From Ruminococcus sp. (lineage in GTDB: Bacteria; Bacillota; Clostridia; Oscillospirales; Ruminococcaceae), in NCBI GenBank assembly GCA_029062165.1, contig JAIDQQ010000024.1, positions 186,001-250,000 of the forward strand: DNA of 64,000 nucleotides, written 5' to 3'. The notes under the pieces are model-generated. The model was not told the DNA's origin. It did not search any database and saw nothing but the letters and a program-made list of their open reading frames with translations. Both the position numbers and the translations under genes were made by a program. Of this stretch, positions 1 through 7,737 are shown in pieces. How positions within the stretch are numbered: position 1 is the stretch's first letter; each line of letters begins with the position of its first letter.

Positions 1-141
1 AGTGCCGACACCTACTTCAATGACCTCGGCAACTTCGGGTTTTTCCTTGGCGGAGCTTGTAAGGATAATACCGCCCTTGGTAGTTTCTTCAGCCTCCGTC
101 ATCTTGAGGACAACTCTGTCCTGTAATGGTCTGATAGACAT
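1..141 (-). CDS. groES: Co-chaperonin GroES, 5' part only
   Basis: Reading leftward from an ATG at 141 gives MSIRPLQDRVVLKMTEAEE and then a GGIILTSSAKEKPEV stretch, the N-terminal half of the 10-kDa chaperonin GroES including its mobile loop. Only 47 codons are inside the window; the rest and presumably groEL lie to the left. The start follows a clear AGGAGGT ribosome binding site with 6-7 bases spacing. GroES caps the GroEL ring and helps fold cytosolic proteins. The CIRCE operator just upstream shows heat-shock control by HrcA. Identity rests on the conserved N-terminus and the operator together. Confidence 0.95.
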   Translation of the reverse strand, partial: MSIRPLQDRVVLKMTEAEETTKGGIILTSSAKEKPEVAEVIEVGVGT

Positions 142-168
142 AACATATACCTCCTGTAAAATCATGGT

Positions 169-195
169 TTAGCACTCTGTCTGTTTGAGTGCTAA
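169..195 (-). promoter_or_regulatory. CIRCE operator (HrcA site) of groES
   Basis: TTAGCACTC, nine bases, GAGTGCTAA: a perfect CIRCE inverted repeat with the canonical 9-bp spacer, 28 bases before the groES start codon. A minus-strand -10 box TATAAT (195-200) overlaps its outer end, so bound HrcA would cover the start of transcription. No convincing -35 box was seen. HrcA is the known repressor for CIRCE in Firmicutes. Confidence 0.97.
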
Positions 196-356
196 TTATA
201 TTTTACCACCTTTTTCGCAGAAATCAAGAGTATTTGCAAAATTTTCACAAAAATCTTCCATATGCACAAATAGATATTTACTATGTGGAAAAAACTGTAA
301 TAAGTAATCAAAAATAACATCTTTAAGAAGTTTAAGTAAAAATTTCCTGTAATGAC

Positions 357-385
357 TTGAAATTTACGGAAAAATATGTTATAAT
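357..385 (+). promoter_or_regulatory. Sigma-A promoter of yajC
   Basis: TTGAAA and TATAAT separated by exactly 17 bases, ending 35 bases before the yajC start codon. Confidence 0.8.
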
Positions 386-420
386 AACCAGTATATTCAA
401 AAGAATGGAGAGTTTAACTT

Positions 421-981
421 ATGAAAAAGAAATTGACTGGTATTATTACAGCATTGTCTGCTGTGACGTATTCTGCCATAATGTCGGGTATGACGGCATT
501 TGCCGAGGGTGAGGAATCCTCTGTAGTAACAACCGTTGCCGGTACTGCCACACCAACTGAAACAGGTTCAGTATTCTGGACGCTTATTTTTCCGCTGATA
601 ATAATGTTCGCACTGTTGTATTTCATGGTGATAAGACCACAGAAAAAACGTGACGGCGAATTAAAAGCTATGCAGGAAAGTCTTGAAGTTGGCGACGAGA
701 TAGTAACAGGTGGCGGAATAGTCGGAATAGTAGTATCTACCGGAGAAGATACCGTTGTTATCGAGACCGGCGGAGCAAGACACAAACTCCGTATAAAGAC
801 ATGGGCTATTACCGAAAACGTCACGGCACAGGAACGTGTAAAGGCTATGCAGTCTGCCGATAAGAAGAAAAAGGAATCCGCCCTTGCATCTGCCGGAATT
901 GTTTCCGACGAACCCGAAAAGAAACCTAAAAAACTCAAGAAAATTGAAGAAAATACCGGAAAAGACAAAGACAAGGAATAA
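421..981 (+). CDS. yajC: Preprotein translocase subunit YajC
   Basis: A 186-residue YajC-family protein. YajC is a small single-pass membrane partner of SecDF-YidC in protein export. Residues 1-28 look like a cleavable signal peptide ending near TAFAEG, followed by a short Thr/Ser-rich stretch; the family core then follows, with a membrane helix (about 57-72) ending in the signature FMVIRPQKK and a cytoplasmic part with the typical LEVGDEIVTGGGIVG. The tail is long and Lys-rich. The extra signal peptide makes it longer than the usual 90-110 residue YajC. GGAG lies 10 bases before the ATG, and a good promoter precedes it. A terminator-like hairpin follows the stop. Confidence 0.92.
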   Translation: MKKKLTGIITALSAVTYSAIMSGMTAFAEGEESSVVTTVAGTATPTETGSVFWTLIFPLIIMFALLYFMVIRPQKKRDGELKAMQESLEVGDEIVTGGGIVGIVVSTGEDTVVIETGGARHKLRIKTWAITENVTAQERVKAMQSADKKKKESALASAGIVSDEPEKKPKKLKKIEENTGKDKDKE

Positions 982-989
982 TATTTCAG

Positions 990-1035
990 ACCTCTGCATA
1001 GAATGATAGTAAATTCTTATGCGGAGGTTTTTTTT
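990..1035 (+). terminator. Intrinsic terminator whose 3' arm holds the next RBS
   Basis: ACCTCTGCATAGAA (990-1003) pairs with TTCTTATGCGGAGGT (1014-1028), with one wobble and one bulge, and runs straight into eight T. It is a good terminator for yajC. The GCGGAGGT of the 3' arm is also the only ribosome binding site for the gene starting at 1036. Confidence 0.8.
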
Positions 1036-1434
1036 ATGCGTCGACATCGTAAAAGCGTGTGGACAAACAGTATAACAAGTCTGACAATATCGGTACTTGC
1101 CGGAATATTCCTTATATTCATTACAGCGTTATTATTGGCAGTAGTCATGTATTGTATACTCGGCGATATGAAAGTATCAACAATTTTTTCAATAATATCA
1201 ATGGTAATCGGAACTTATTCAAGTACATATTTTTGTGGGAAATTCAGACGTAAACACGGACTTGCGGAGGGTATAATATGTGGCGTGATAATATATACCC
1301 TCATAGCGATATGCGGAGTGATTTTTTTAGGAGAGTTCACCGGAGTAAAAAAGCTCCTACTGCTGACCATTTCCGGAGCAGTAGGAGGAGTTACAGGAGT
1401 AAACTCGAAACGTCCGAAGAATTTCACGGAATAG
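1036..1434 (+). CDS. TIGR04086 (YrzE/DUF3792) family membrane protein
   Basis: A 132-residue membrane protein with four predicted helices (about 11-37, 43-63, 71-91 and 96-115 of the shortened form), matching the TIGR04086/DUF3792 family. These proteins are commonly found beside yajC in Clostridia; the function is unknown. I start it at 1036 because GGAGGT lies 8 bases upstream there, while the track start at 1003 lies inside the upstream terminator. The end of the gene contains a perfect 11-bp inverted repeat (CTCCTACTGCT at 1354, complement at 1377-1387). The gene is convergent with htrA. Translation would have to open the terminator stem that holds its ribosome binding site. Confidence 0.75.
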   Translation: MRRHRKSVWTNSITSLTISVLAGIFLIFITALLLAVVMYCILGDMKVSTIFSIISMVIGTYSSTYFCGKFRRKHGLAEGIICGVIIYTLIAICGVIFLGEFTGVKKLLLLTISGAVGGVTGVNSKRPKNFTE

Positions 1435-1440
1435 ATAATT

Positions 1441-1472
1441 AATTATGAATTAATAATTATGAATTATGAATT
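1441..1472. repeat. AT-rich repeat AATTATGAATT, three copies
   Basis: AATTATGAATT occurs at 1441, 1455 and 1462, the last two overlapping, in the short gap between the convergent TIGR04086 gene and htrA. No other function is visible. Confidence 0.7.
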
Positions 1473-1477
1473 AATAT

Positions 1478-2851
1478 TTAAAAGTCTCCGGAAGTATCTT
1501 CCATTAATTTAAATTCGATATTGTAATAAGTTACTTTGCCGTTTTTCTTTACATTCGCACATTTTGCCGGTACTTTATCGCCTGCCTTGAAAGACGCACT
1601 TATAGTATTGTAAAGTTCGTCGTAAGTCTTTATGGGTACGCCGTTTATTTCGGTTATGAAGTCACCGGCTTTAAGTTTGGTATTAGCTATGTCGCAGTCT
1701 TCACTGATTGAATCAATATATACACCCTCGAAATCTTCAGGGAGTTCAAAACCTAATTCATTTTCAATCATGAGTATTTTTTCTTCGGAATCCATATCGA
1801 TAAGCTGAATACCTATTCTGAAACGTCCGGACACATAACCGGTGTCAATAAGTTCTTCAATAATAGGCATAGCGTCATTTATGGTTATGGCGAATCCGAG
1901 ACCCTCAAAACTGGAGCTTACATATTTTGAAGAAGTTATCCCTATAACCTGACCATACATATTAACCAACGCTCCGCCGGAATTACCAGGGCTTATATCG
2001 GCATTAGTCTGTATGCAGTTCATTTCAAAACCGGTAGAATCGCTACGGATTTTACGGTTTACAGCGGAAATTATACCGTCTGTGACAGTATTTGAAAGTC
2101 CTGCCGGATTTCCCACCGCTATGACCTGTTCACCGACTATTGCTTCATCGGAATCGCCGAATACTGCCGGAGTAAGTCCGGAGTAATCCACTTTTATAAC
2201 GGCAATATCTGTTTTGGAGTCTCTGCCGATAATTTTAGCGTTATAGATTTTGTCGTCGGTAGTATGGACAGTATGGAAACCATCAGATTTCAGAACGTGT
2301 GCATTAGTGACAATATAGCCGTCCTTTGAGATTACAACACCGGAGCCGGTACCTTCAAGACGTGTTTTTTTGGAATCGGAATACATATATATTTCCACGA
2401 TTGAATCCTGTACCGCAGCGGCAGCACCTTCAACAGTATATCTGCCGTTTTCGTCGATAAAGTCTCTTAAATCTTTAGCACCTTCGGGTTTTCTCTCCTG
2501 ATACATAACAATATGCTGTTGTTTTTTGAGTTCTTCCATAACTGAACGGCTTCTGTATACGTCATTGGCGATACCGTATACTGAAAGACCTGTCGCAAGA
2601 ATTATTATCAGAACAAACAGAAAAATTATAAATTTTTCACCTGTTGTATTTTTTCGTTTGCGGATATTATCCGGAAATTCCGCATATTGCTGAAATTCGT
2701 CCGGTAATGCATCATAGACGAATCCGGTATATGCAAAAGCATTACTTTCATGACCGGAATTATTTCCGCTGACAGTTTCAATATTATTTATATTTTCCTG
2801 CTCCGGAACGCTTTCAACGTTACCGGAAGTATAATTTTCTAAATCGTCCAT
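1478..2851 (-). CDS. htrA: HtrA/DegP-type membrane serine protease with PDZ domain
   Basis: A 457-residue HtrA-family protease that degrades or refolds misfolded proteins outside the membrane. Order of parts: acidic cytoplasmic N-terminus (1-70), one membrane helix (about 73-93), trypsin-like domain with the catalytic triad His185 (TNAHVL), Asp215 (SKTDIAVI) and Ser291 (DISPGNSGGAL), then one PDZ domain (about 355-450). I start at 2851, where AAAGGAGAA precedes the ATG; the longer track ORF would overlap the kinase gene. It is the last gene of a response regulator-kinase-htrA operon, an arrangement like CssRS-htrA of Bacillus, so secretion or envelope stress control is a reasonable inference. 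Confidence 0.93.
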   Translation of the reverse strand: MDDLENYTSGNVESVPEQENINNIETVSGNNSGHESNAFAYTGFVYDALPDEFQQYAEFPDNIRKRKNTTGEKFIIFLFVLIIILATGLSVYGIANDVYRSRSVMEELKKQQHIVMYQERKPEGAKDLRDFIDENGRYTVEGAAAAVQDSIVEIYMYSDSKKTRLEGTGSGVVISKDGYIVTNAHVLKSDGFHTVHTTDDKIYNAKIIGRDSKTDIAVIKVDYSGLTPAVFGDSDEAIVGEQVIAVGNPAGLSNTVTDGIISAVNRKIRSDSTGFEMNCIQTNADISPGNSGGALVNMYGQVIGITSSKYVSSSFEGLGFAITINDAMPIIEELIDTGYVSGRFRIGIQLIDMDSEEKILMIENELGFELPEDFEGVYIDSISEDCDIANTKLKAGDFITEINGVPIKTYDELYNTISASFKAGDKVPAKCANVKKNGKVTYYNIEFKLMEDTSGDF

Positions 2852-2873
2852 AGTTTCTCCTTTCTGAATGCCA

Positions 2874-4301
2874 TTATAAATTTTTCTGTTTTTCCGGAAG
2901 CTGTATCTGAAATTCAGTGTATTCACCGTAAACGCTCTTGACGACTATCTGACCATTATTTATATGTACAATTCTTCTTGAAATAGAAAGTCCGAGACCG
3001 AGACCGGTAGTATCTTTACCACGTGAGGAATCCGTTTTATAGAATCTGTCAAAAACCTGTGAAATTTCGCTGTCTTTCAGACCTTCGCCGGTGTTTCTTA
3101 TACCGATAATACACATATTGCCGTCCTTTTCAAACCTGAAAGAGAGTTTGCCGCCTGTATTGACGAATTTCACAGCATTTTCTATTATGTTGTATATTAC
3201 CTGTTGAATCAAATCGGGGTCAATTTCAGCGAAAAGATTTTCAGTGTCGAAATCCTCGACTTCAACATTTTTGGCTTCTATTTTCTTTTCAAACATAAAG
3301 GCAGTTTTCATGACAAGGTCAGTAAGGTTTGTATACTGAAAATGAGGTTTCAGCGTACCGGATTCAAAACGGCTCATGTTAAGCATTGAACTTATAAGAA
3401 TTTTAAGTCTCTGTATTTCATTTGAAACGAGTACGAGATATTCATTGCGACGGTTTTTAGGTATAGTACCGTCAAGAATACCGTCGACAAAACCGCCTAT
3501 AGTAGTAATTGGTGTCCGGAGTTCGTGCGAAACATTAGCTATAAAAGTTTTGCTTGTTTCTTCGCTTGTCTCTATGTCCGAAGCGAGTTTGTTTATATAT
3601 TCTGCTTTTTCGTCAGGGAAAGATATATTATCCGATTTTATTTTTTCAGAAAAATCACCCTGCGAATATTTTTTCAGTATTCTTATTATGTCGTTGTTGT
3701 AATCGGTATATATTTTAGTTTTCTTTTTCATAAGGATAAACGAAACAATCATCATAATCACCGATGCAAGAAGATATACAAGAAAAATATTCATTGTGAA
3801 CATACTTATATTATGTGTATCGCTGTATGCAAGAATATACATTTTCTGTGAGGAATCATTTGTTTTTACGCTGAATTTGTCGCCGTATATGAGATAAGGT
3901 TCTTCACTTGAAATGCCGTCGGAACTTAATTCAAGATACATTCCGCTGTCCATGACCGATTTTATATTGTCGGAGATTACCGGCAGTTTACAGTTTTTAT
4001 CAGAATACGGAATTATACAGTTTCCGTCATTGTCGTATATATAGATGTCAACGTTGTGTTCGTCCATGAAGAGCCGGTGAAGTTTCTGTATATTATCGTT
4101 ATCCGGAATATTATTGTTATTATATTCTTCCCTCACGTAGCTTATGAAGATACTTCCGGTACTTTCAAGGCGTTTGAGTTCAGTTTTCTTGTATACGGAA
4201 GAACTTATACCGATAATTGCAATACCGAGTATGATAATAACCGACATCATAAGAATTATTGAATATTTCAGCAGTTTGTTATATGAATTGTTATTGTGCA
4301 A
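2874..4301 (-). CDS. Two-component sensor histidine kinase
   Basis: About 475 residues. Two membrane helices (about 12-34 and 172-192) flank a 135-residue extracellular sensor domain. Then come a HAMP-like linker, the H-box with NVSHELRTP (phospho-His near 258), an N-box (IIENAVKFV), a G1 box (GEGLKD) and a G2 box (TGLGLGLSI). It belongs to the PhoR/ResE-like class and should phosphorylate the response regulator just upstream. The track start is a GTG at 4310 inside the ribosome binding site; GAGGTG is spaced six bases from a TTG at 4301, which I take as the start. The signal sensed is unknown; the htrA gene downstream suggests envelope stress. Confidence 0.92.
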   Translation of the reverse strand: MHNNNSYNKLLKYSIILMMSVIIILGIAIIGISSSVYKKTELKRLESTGSIFISYVREEYNNNNIPDNDNIQKLHRLFMDEHNVDIYIYDNDGNCIIPYSDKNCKLPVISDNIKSVMDSGMYLELSSDGISSEEPYLIYGDKFSVKTNDSSQKMYILAYSDTHNISMFTMNIFLVYLLASVIMMIVSFILMKKKTKIYTDYNNDIIRILKKYSQGDFSEKIKSDNISFPDEKAEYINKLASDIETSEETSKTFIANVSHELRTPITTIGGFVDGILDGTIPKNRRNEYLVLVSNEIQRLKILISSMLNMSRFESGTLKPHFQYTNLTDLVMKTAFMFEKKIEAKNVEVEDFDTENLFAEIDPDLIQQVIYNIIENAVKFVNTGGKLSFRFEKDGNMCIIGIRNTGEGLKDSEISQVFDRFYKTDSSRGKDTTGLGLGLSISRRIVHINNGQIVVKSVYGEYTEFQIQLPEKQKNL

Positions 4302-4325
4302 TATAGTCACCTCTGCTTAATAAGA

Positions 4326-4348
4326 CAGGGGACGAAACCAGTCCCCTG
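4326..4348 (-). other. Hairpin between response regulator and kinase genes
   Basis: CAGGGGAC and GTCCCCTG form a perfect 8-bp GC-rich stem with a 7-base loop in the 66-base gap. There is no T-run on the minus strand, so it is more likely an RNA processing or expression-tuning hairpin than a full terminator. Confidence 0.5.
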
Positions 4349-4367
4349 AAATTTTATATTTTCCGGA

Positions 4368-5081
4368 TTATTCTTCCTCATCTTCCTGAACTTCAAATTT
4401 ATAACCTCTTCCCCATATGGTTTTAAGAAGCCACTTGTCCGAAACACCCTCAAGTTTTTCACGGAGGCGTTTTATATGGACGTCAATAGTTCTTGAATCG
4501 CCGTAATATTCAAAACCCCATACTTCGTCAAGAAGCTGGTCACGGGTATAAACTCTGTTCGGATTAGAAGCGAGGTAGTAAAGTAATTCAAGTTCCTTAG
4601 GTGGTGTATCGACTGTCTTTCCGTCAACTTTGAGTTCATAACGTGTCATATTTACTGAAAGTTTATCGTAATGTACTTCTTTAACTTCGGGTTCTTTGTT
4701 CATACTGCTGACACGTCTTGTAACAGCGTTTATACGTGCTATAACTTCCTTAGCGTCGAAAGGTTTTACAATATAGTCATCTGCACCGAGGTCAAGACCT
4801 ATTATTTTATCGATAGTTTCACCTTTGGCAGTAATCATGATAATAGGTACGCCTGAAGTTTTGCGTATTTCACGGCATACCTGCCAGCCGTCCATAGATG
4901 GTAACATAATATCAAGAAGAACAATATCGGGTTTCAGAGCATTGAATTTAACGACAGCTTCCGCACCGTCATGACATAGAATAACACCGTAACCGTCTTT
5001 TTCGAGATACAGCCTGAGCAGGTCACATATATTTTTATCGTCGTCCACTATAAGAACTTTCATACTTTTTTCATTTGCCAT
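4368..5081 (-). CDS. OmpR/PhoB-family response regulator
   Basis: A 237-residue response regulator: receiver domain (about 7-120) with the acidic pocket IVDDDKN, phospho-acceptor Asp57 (IVLLDIML) and the conserved Lys in YIVKPFDAKE, then a winged-helix DNA-binding domain (about 140-230) with RTIDVHIKRLREKL and the final WGRGYKF. It is the first gene of the regulator-kinase-htrA operon and has a perfect consensus promoter. I start at 5081, where GGAGG lies 11 bases before the ATG; the track's longer form would run into the promoter leader. It probably activates its own operon, but no direct-repeat operator could be fixed by eye. Confidence 0.94.
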   Translation of the reverse strand: MANEKSMKVLIVDDDKNICDLLRLYLEKDGYGVILCHDGAEAVVKFNALKPDIVLLDIMLPSMDGWQVCREIRKTSGVPIIMITAKGETIDKIIGLDLGADDYIVKPFDAKEVIARINAVTRRVSSMNKEPEVKEVHYDKLSVNMTRYELKVDGKTVDTPPKELELLYYLASNPNRVYTRDQLLDEVWGFEYYGDSRTIDVHIKRLREKLEGVSDKWLLKTIWGRGYKFEVQEDEEE

Positions 5082-5127
5082 AAAAAATAGTCCTCCCTGT
5101 TTTTTTGTAAAGAAAAGTATCACTTAT

Positions 5128-5156
5128 ATTATACTTCAAAATTATGGGAATGTCAA
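5128..5156 (-). promoter_or_regulatory. Consensus sigma-A promoter of the regulator-kinase-htrA operon
   Basis: On the minus strand TTGACA, 17 bases, TATAAT: a perfect match, about 45 bases upstream of the response regulator start. Confidence 0.88.
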
Positions 5157-5188
5157 TCAGTTTCTGAAATTAAAATTTCCTGAAACAC

Positions 5189-5218
5189 TTGATTTTACAT
5201 ATTATAACGTGTTATAAT
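5189..5218 (+). promoter_or_regulatory. Sigma-A promoter of the RING-finger protein gene
   Basis: TTGATT, 18 bases, TATAAT, 43 bases before the ATG at 5262. It is back to back with the response regulator promoter. Confidence 0.75.
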
Positions 5219-5261
5219 ATAATTCATGGGATATAAGGAAAAATAACGGAGGTATGATGTT

Positions 5262-6140
5262 ATGAAATTCACAGGTGAAAAATGTGTACTTTGTGGCGAG
5301 GTCTTTTCAGAAACTGACGACGTTGTTGTATGTCCGGAATGTGGTACACCGCACCACAGGGAATGCTACAGAAATCACGGCAGATGTGGCAATATCTATA
5401 TGCACGGTACAGGGCAGAAATGGGAAAGTACAGTAAAAATTCCGGAAGAAAAATCGGTAGTTGTCATATCGCCGGAAGATGAGGAAACCGGCATGGATTC
5501 TGAAAGAATGCAGTATGAATACATGGACAGAAATACATTTAACGCCAATGTAATAAGCGAGATAGGCTTCAATCTTAACGAGGACATGGGTGGCGTGACC
5601 TTAAACGAGATAAATATGTTTGTAAGAACAAATGTACTTTATTATATTCCGAAATTCAAGAAAATGAAAGATTCCGGTACTAAAACATCTTTTAATCTTT
5701 CGTGTTTTCTGTTTCCGTCATTGTACTTTGCAAACCGTAAGATGTGGTTATGGGCGATTATATCGGCTGTAATAAGCGTTATACTTAATATACCGACATT
5801 AGTTATTCTTATGGCACAATCGGGTGTATTTACCGAAAATATAATGAACGTGATATATGAAAATCAGGACTTCATACAGAATATGGAATTTATATGTTCA
5901 GCCGGTTCATTTGTCGCAAACATTCTTATGTGTCTTTTTGCGAACTGGATTTATTTTAAATTCGCACTTAAAAAAATCCGGTATATAAAGAAAAACACTC
6001 CGGATGGCAAACTGAATAAATATACGGCAATGGCATTCGGCGGAGTGAGACCGATAAATATTATCGTGATAACTCTTATAACAATGTTTCTTTCACTTGC
6101 TTCAATGGTAGGCGTGACAATGTTTCTTACCGTAATATAA
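5262..6140 (+). CDS. Prokaryotic RING-finger membrane protein (DUF2628-like)
   Basis: 292 residues. The N-terminus has eight Cys/His ligands in RING order (CVLCGEVF, VVCPECGTPHHRECY, GRCGN), as in the Prok-RING family of small zinc domains that often precede membrane modules. After an acidic linker there is a Trp/aromatic-rich segment and three predicted membrane helices (about 160-182, 209-233 and 263-290), resembling DUF2628. The function is unknown; ubiquitin-ligase activity should not be assumed from the RING fold alone. It has its own promoter, and the start follows GGAGGT with 11 bases spacing. Confidence 0.72.
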   Translation: MKFTGEKCVLCGEVFSETDDVVVCPECGTPHHRECYRNHGRCGNIYMHGTGQKWESTVKIPEEKSVVVISPEDEETGMDSERMQYEYMDRNTFNANVISEIGFNLNEDMGGVTLNEINMFVRTNVLYYIPKFKKMKDSGTKTSFNLSCFLFPSLYFANRKMWLWAIISAVISVILNIPTLVILMAQSGVFTENIMNVIYENQDFIQNMEFICSAGSFVANILMCLFANWIYFKFALKKIRYIKKNTPDGKLNKYTAMAFGGVRPINIIVITLITMFLSLASMVGVTMFLTVI

Positions 6141-6158
6141 AATATTTAAAAATAATCG

Positions 6159-6187
6159 TTGACAAAACACCTCGTTTAAGGTAAAAT
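6159..6187 (+). promoter_or_regulatory. Sigma-A promoter of the CPBP protease gene
   Basis: TTGACA, 17 bases, TAAAAT. The predicted transcript starts near 6194, giving a leader of only about 24 bases. Confidence 0.75.
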
Positions 6188-6219
6188 TATTATATACCAT
6201 AAGCGGAGGTGTTTTTTTT
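6164..6219 (+). terminator. Terminator overlapping a promoter and an RBS
   Basis: AAAACACCTC (6164-6173) pairs with GAGGTGTTTT (6206-6215), extended by GTTTA/TAAGC past a one-base bulge, and ends in a T-run. It would stop read-through from the RING gene. Its 5' arm lies in the spacer of the next promoter, and its 3' arm is the next gene's ribosome binding site. Confidence 0.65.
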
Positions 6220-7174
6220 GAATAAACCTGAAATGTTTGAAGAATCGGGAGAATCCCTTACTTCTCCGAAACTTATTGTACAGATATTTTCATTTCTTAT
6301 AGTATTTCTTATAATATACGTCCTTGAAGCTGTTATACCGTCGATAGTGTCAATCAAGCCAATGTTAGAGGAAATGGAATCACAGAATATGCTTGACGGA
6401 AACAAAATAGAATTAAGTCAGTCAATGGCGGTAGCGACTATGATTTCCGCATCACCGGAAATAATGATACCGTCATTGCTTTCTACGGTTTTCGGGACGA
6501 TAACAAGTATAATATACTGTCGTAACATAGAGGTCAGACCGGTAACTTCAATGGGTGTACGGAAACAGAAACTGATACCGCATTATCTTACAGGACTTCT
6601 GACAGGTATCTTAATGATGACAGCTATTACATTATTGAGTGTATGTTTCGGAGCGAACAGAATTTCATTATGTATTGGTATAAACTTCGGTGTGATAATG
6701 TTTTATTTTTTCGGATTTTTCGTACAGGGTATGAGTGAGGAATTTATTTTCCGTGGTTATCTTATGACGACAGTAGGGGGTTATCATTCAGTATGGATAG
6801 CGGTTGCAGTAAATTCAGTGGCATTTGCATTGGCACACGTATTTAACCCTGGTTTTGACGTACTGCCTTGTATAAATCTGATACTTTTCGGAATTTTTGC
6901 ATCATTTTACATGATATGTACCGGCGATATATGGGGTGTATGCGGTATTCACTCTATATGGAACTTCATGCAGGGAAATTTTTACGGCATAAGCGTAAGC
7001 GGTACTGGTGACACTGAATCAGTTTTCCGTACCACTGCAAATACTCCGCACGCATGGTTAAGCGGTGGAGAGTTCGGCATTGAGGGAAGTATTTTCACAA
7101 CGTTAGTACTTACTGCCGGAATAGTCATTGTTTTTCTGAAAATAAAAAAACACGCCACTAAAAAAGAACTGTAA
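6218..7174 (+). CDS. CPBP family intramembrane metalloprotease (CAAX-type)
   Basis: 318 residues with about seven membrane helices. The catalytic signature of the CPBP/ABI family is present: MSEEFIFRGYL (EExxxR), FALAHVFNP (His in the second motif) and CGIHSIWNFMQG (third motif with His and Asn). Bacterial members cleave peptides inside the membrane or act in bacteriocin self-immunity. The start is taken as the TTG at 6218, seven bases after GGAGGT; the GTG at 6209 in the track lies inside the ribosome binding site. The stop codon is within the bidirectional terminator that separates it from hsp20. Confidence 0.85.
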   Translation: MNKPEMFEESGESLTSPKLIVQIFSFLIVFLIIYVLEAVIPSIVSIKPMLEEMESQNMLDGNKIELSQSMAVATMISASPEIMIPSLLSTVFGTITSIIYCRNIEVRPVTSMGVRKQKLIPHYLTGLLTGILMMTAITLLSVCFGANRISLCIGINFGVIMFYFFGFFVQGMSEEFIFRGYLMTTVGGYHSVWIAVAVNSVAFALAHVFNPGFDVLPCINLILFGIFASFYMICTGDIWGVCGIHSIWNFMQGNFYGISVSGTGDTESVFRTTANTPHAWLSGGEFGIEGSIFTTLVLTAGIVIVFLKIKKHATKKEL

Positions 7175-7190
7175 AAAAACAGTTCTTTTT
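7161..7190. terminator. Bidirectional terminator between CPBP gene and hsp20
   Basis: AAAAAGAACTGT and ACAGTTCTTTTT form a perfect 12-bp stem with A-run and T-run flanks, so it can act in both directions. It overlaps the stop codon of the CPBP gene. Confidence 0.88.
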
Positions 7191-7209
7191 TATCCGGAAT
7201 AAAATTAAA

Positions 7210-7620
7210 TTATTTTATTTCAAGTCTTCGTGATACTGGTTCTTCATGCTGTTTTTTGGGGAGGTCAATTTTAAGAATACCGTTTTTGTATTCGGCATTA
7301 ATGTTATCAGTGTTTACGTCGGAAATATCAAAACTTCGCTTGTAAGAACTGTAAGAACGTTCACGGCGGATATATTTTCCGTTGTCGTTTTTGTCGTCAG
7401 AAGTTTTTTTGTGTTCAGCGGAAATTACAAGATAAGAGTCTTTAATATCAATGTTGATGTCTTCCCTGTTGAAACCGGCTAATTCAGCTTCCATAACGTA
7501 CTTTTCGCCGGTATCTCTTATATCGGTTCTGCACGAGTTTGTCTGCATGGTATCGTTGAAGAAGTCGTCATTGAAGAAGTTGAAAAGGCTTGTATGCCCG
7601 AATGGTGTTAATCCGTACAT
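7210..7620 (-). CDS. Hsp20/alpha-crystallin small heat-shock protein
   Basis: 136 residues. A short Phe-rich N-terminus (FNFFNDDFFND) is followed by the alpha-crystallin domain (about 32-130) with YVMEAELAGFNREDINI and the ending GILKIDLPKK. These ATP-independent chaperones hold unfolded proteins until DnaK or GroEL takes over. The start follows GGAGGTATTTTTTC. A minus-strand TATAAT lies near 7664 with only a weak -35 box, and no CIRCE was seen. The gene is separated by terminators on both sides and is probably transcribed alone. Confidence 0.93.
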   Translation of the reverse strand: MYGLTPFGHTSLFNFFNDDFFNDTMQTNSCRTDIRDTGEKYVMEAELAGFNREDINIDIKDSYLVISAEHKKTSDDKNDNGKYIRRERSYSSYKRSFDISDVNTDNINAEYKNGILKIDLPKKQHEEPVSRRLEIK

Positions 7621-7694
7621 GAAAAAATACCTCCGATAAATTTTATGGGAACTGCCACATATATTATATGCTACCGGTGAATTTTAATACACAG

Positions 7695-7730
7695 GAAAAA
7701 AACCGGAATTTTTTTAAAAAAATTCCGGTT
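7695..7730 (-). terminator. Terminator at the end of the purine cluster
   Basis: AACCGGAATTTTTTT and its exact complement form a perfect 15-bp palindrome; on the minus strand it runs into six T. It lies directly after the last gene of the long minus-strand purine cluster. Confidence 0.88.
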
Positions 7731-7737
7731 GTGAGAT

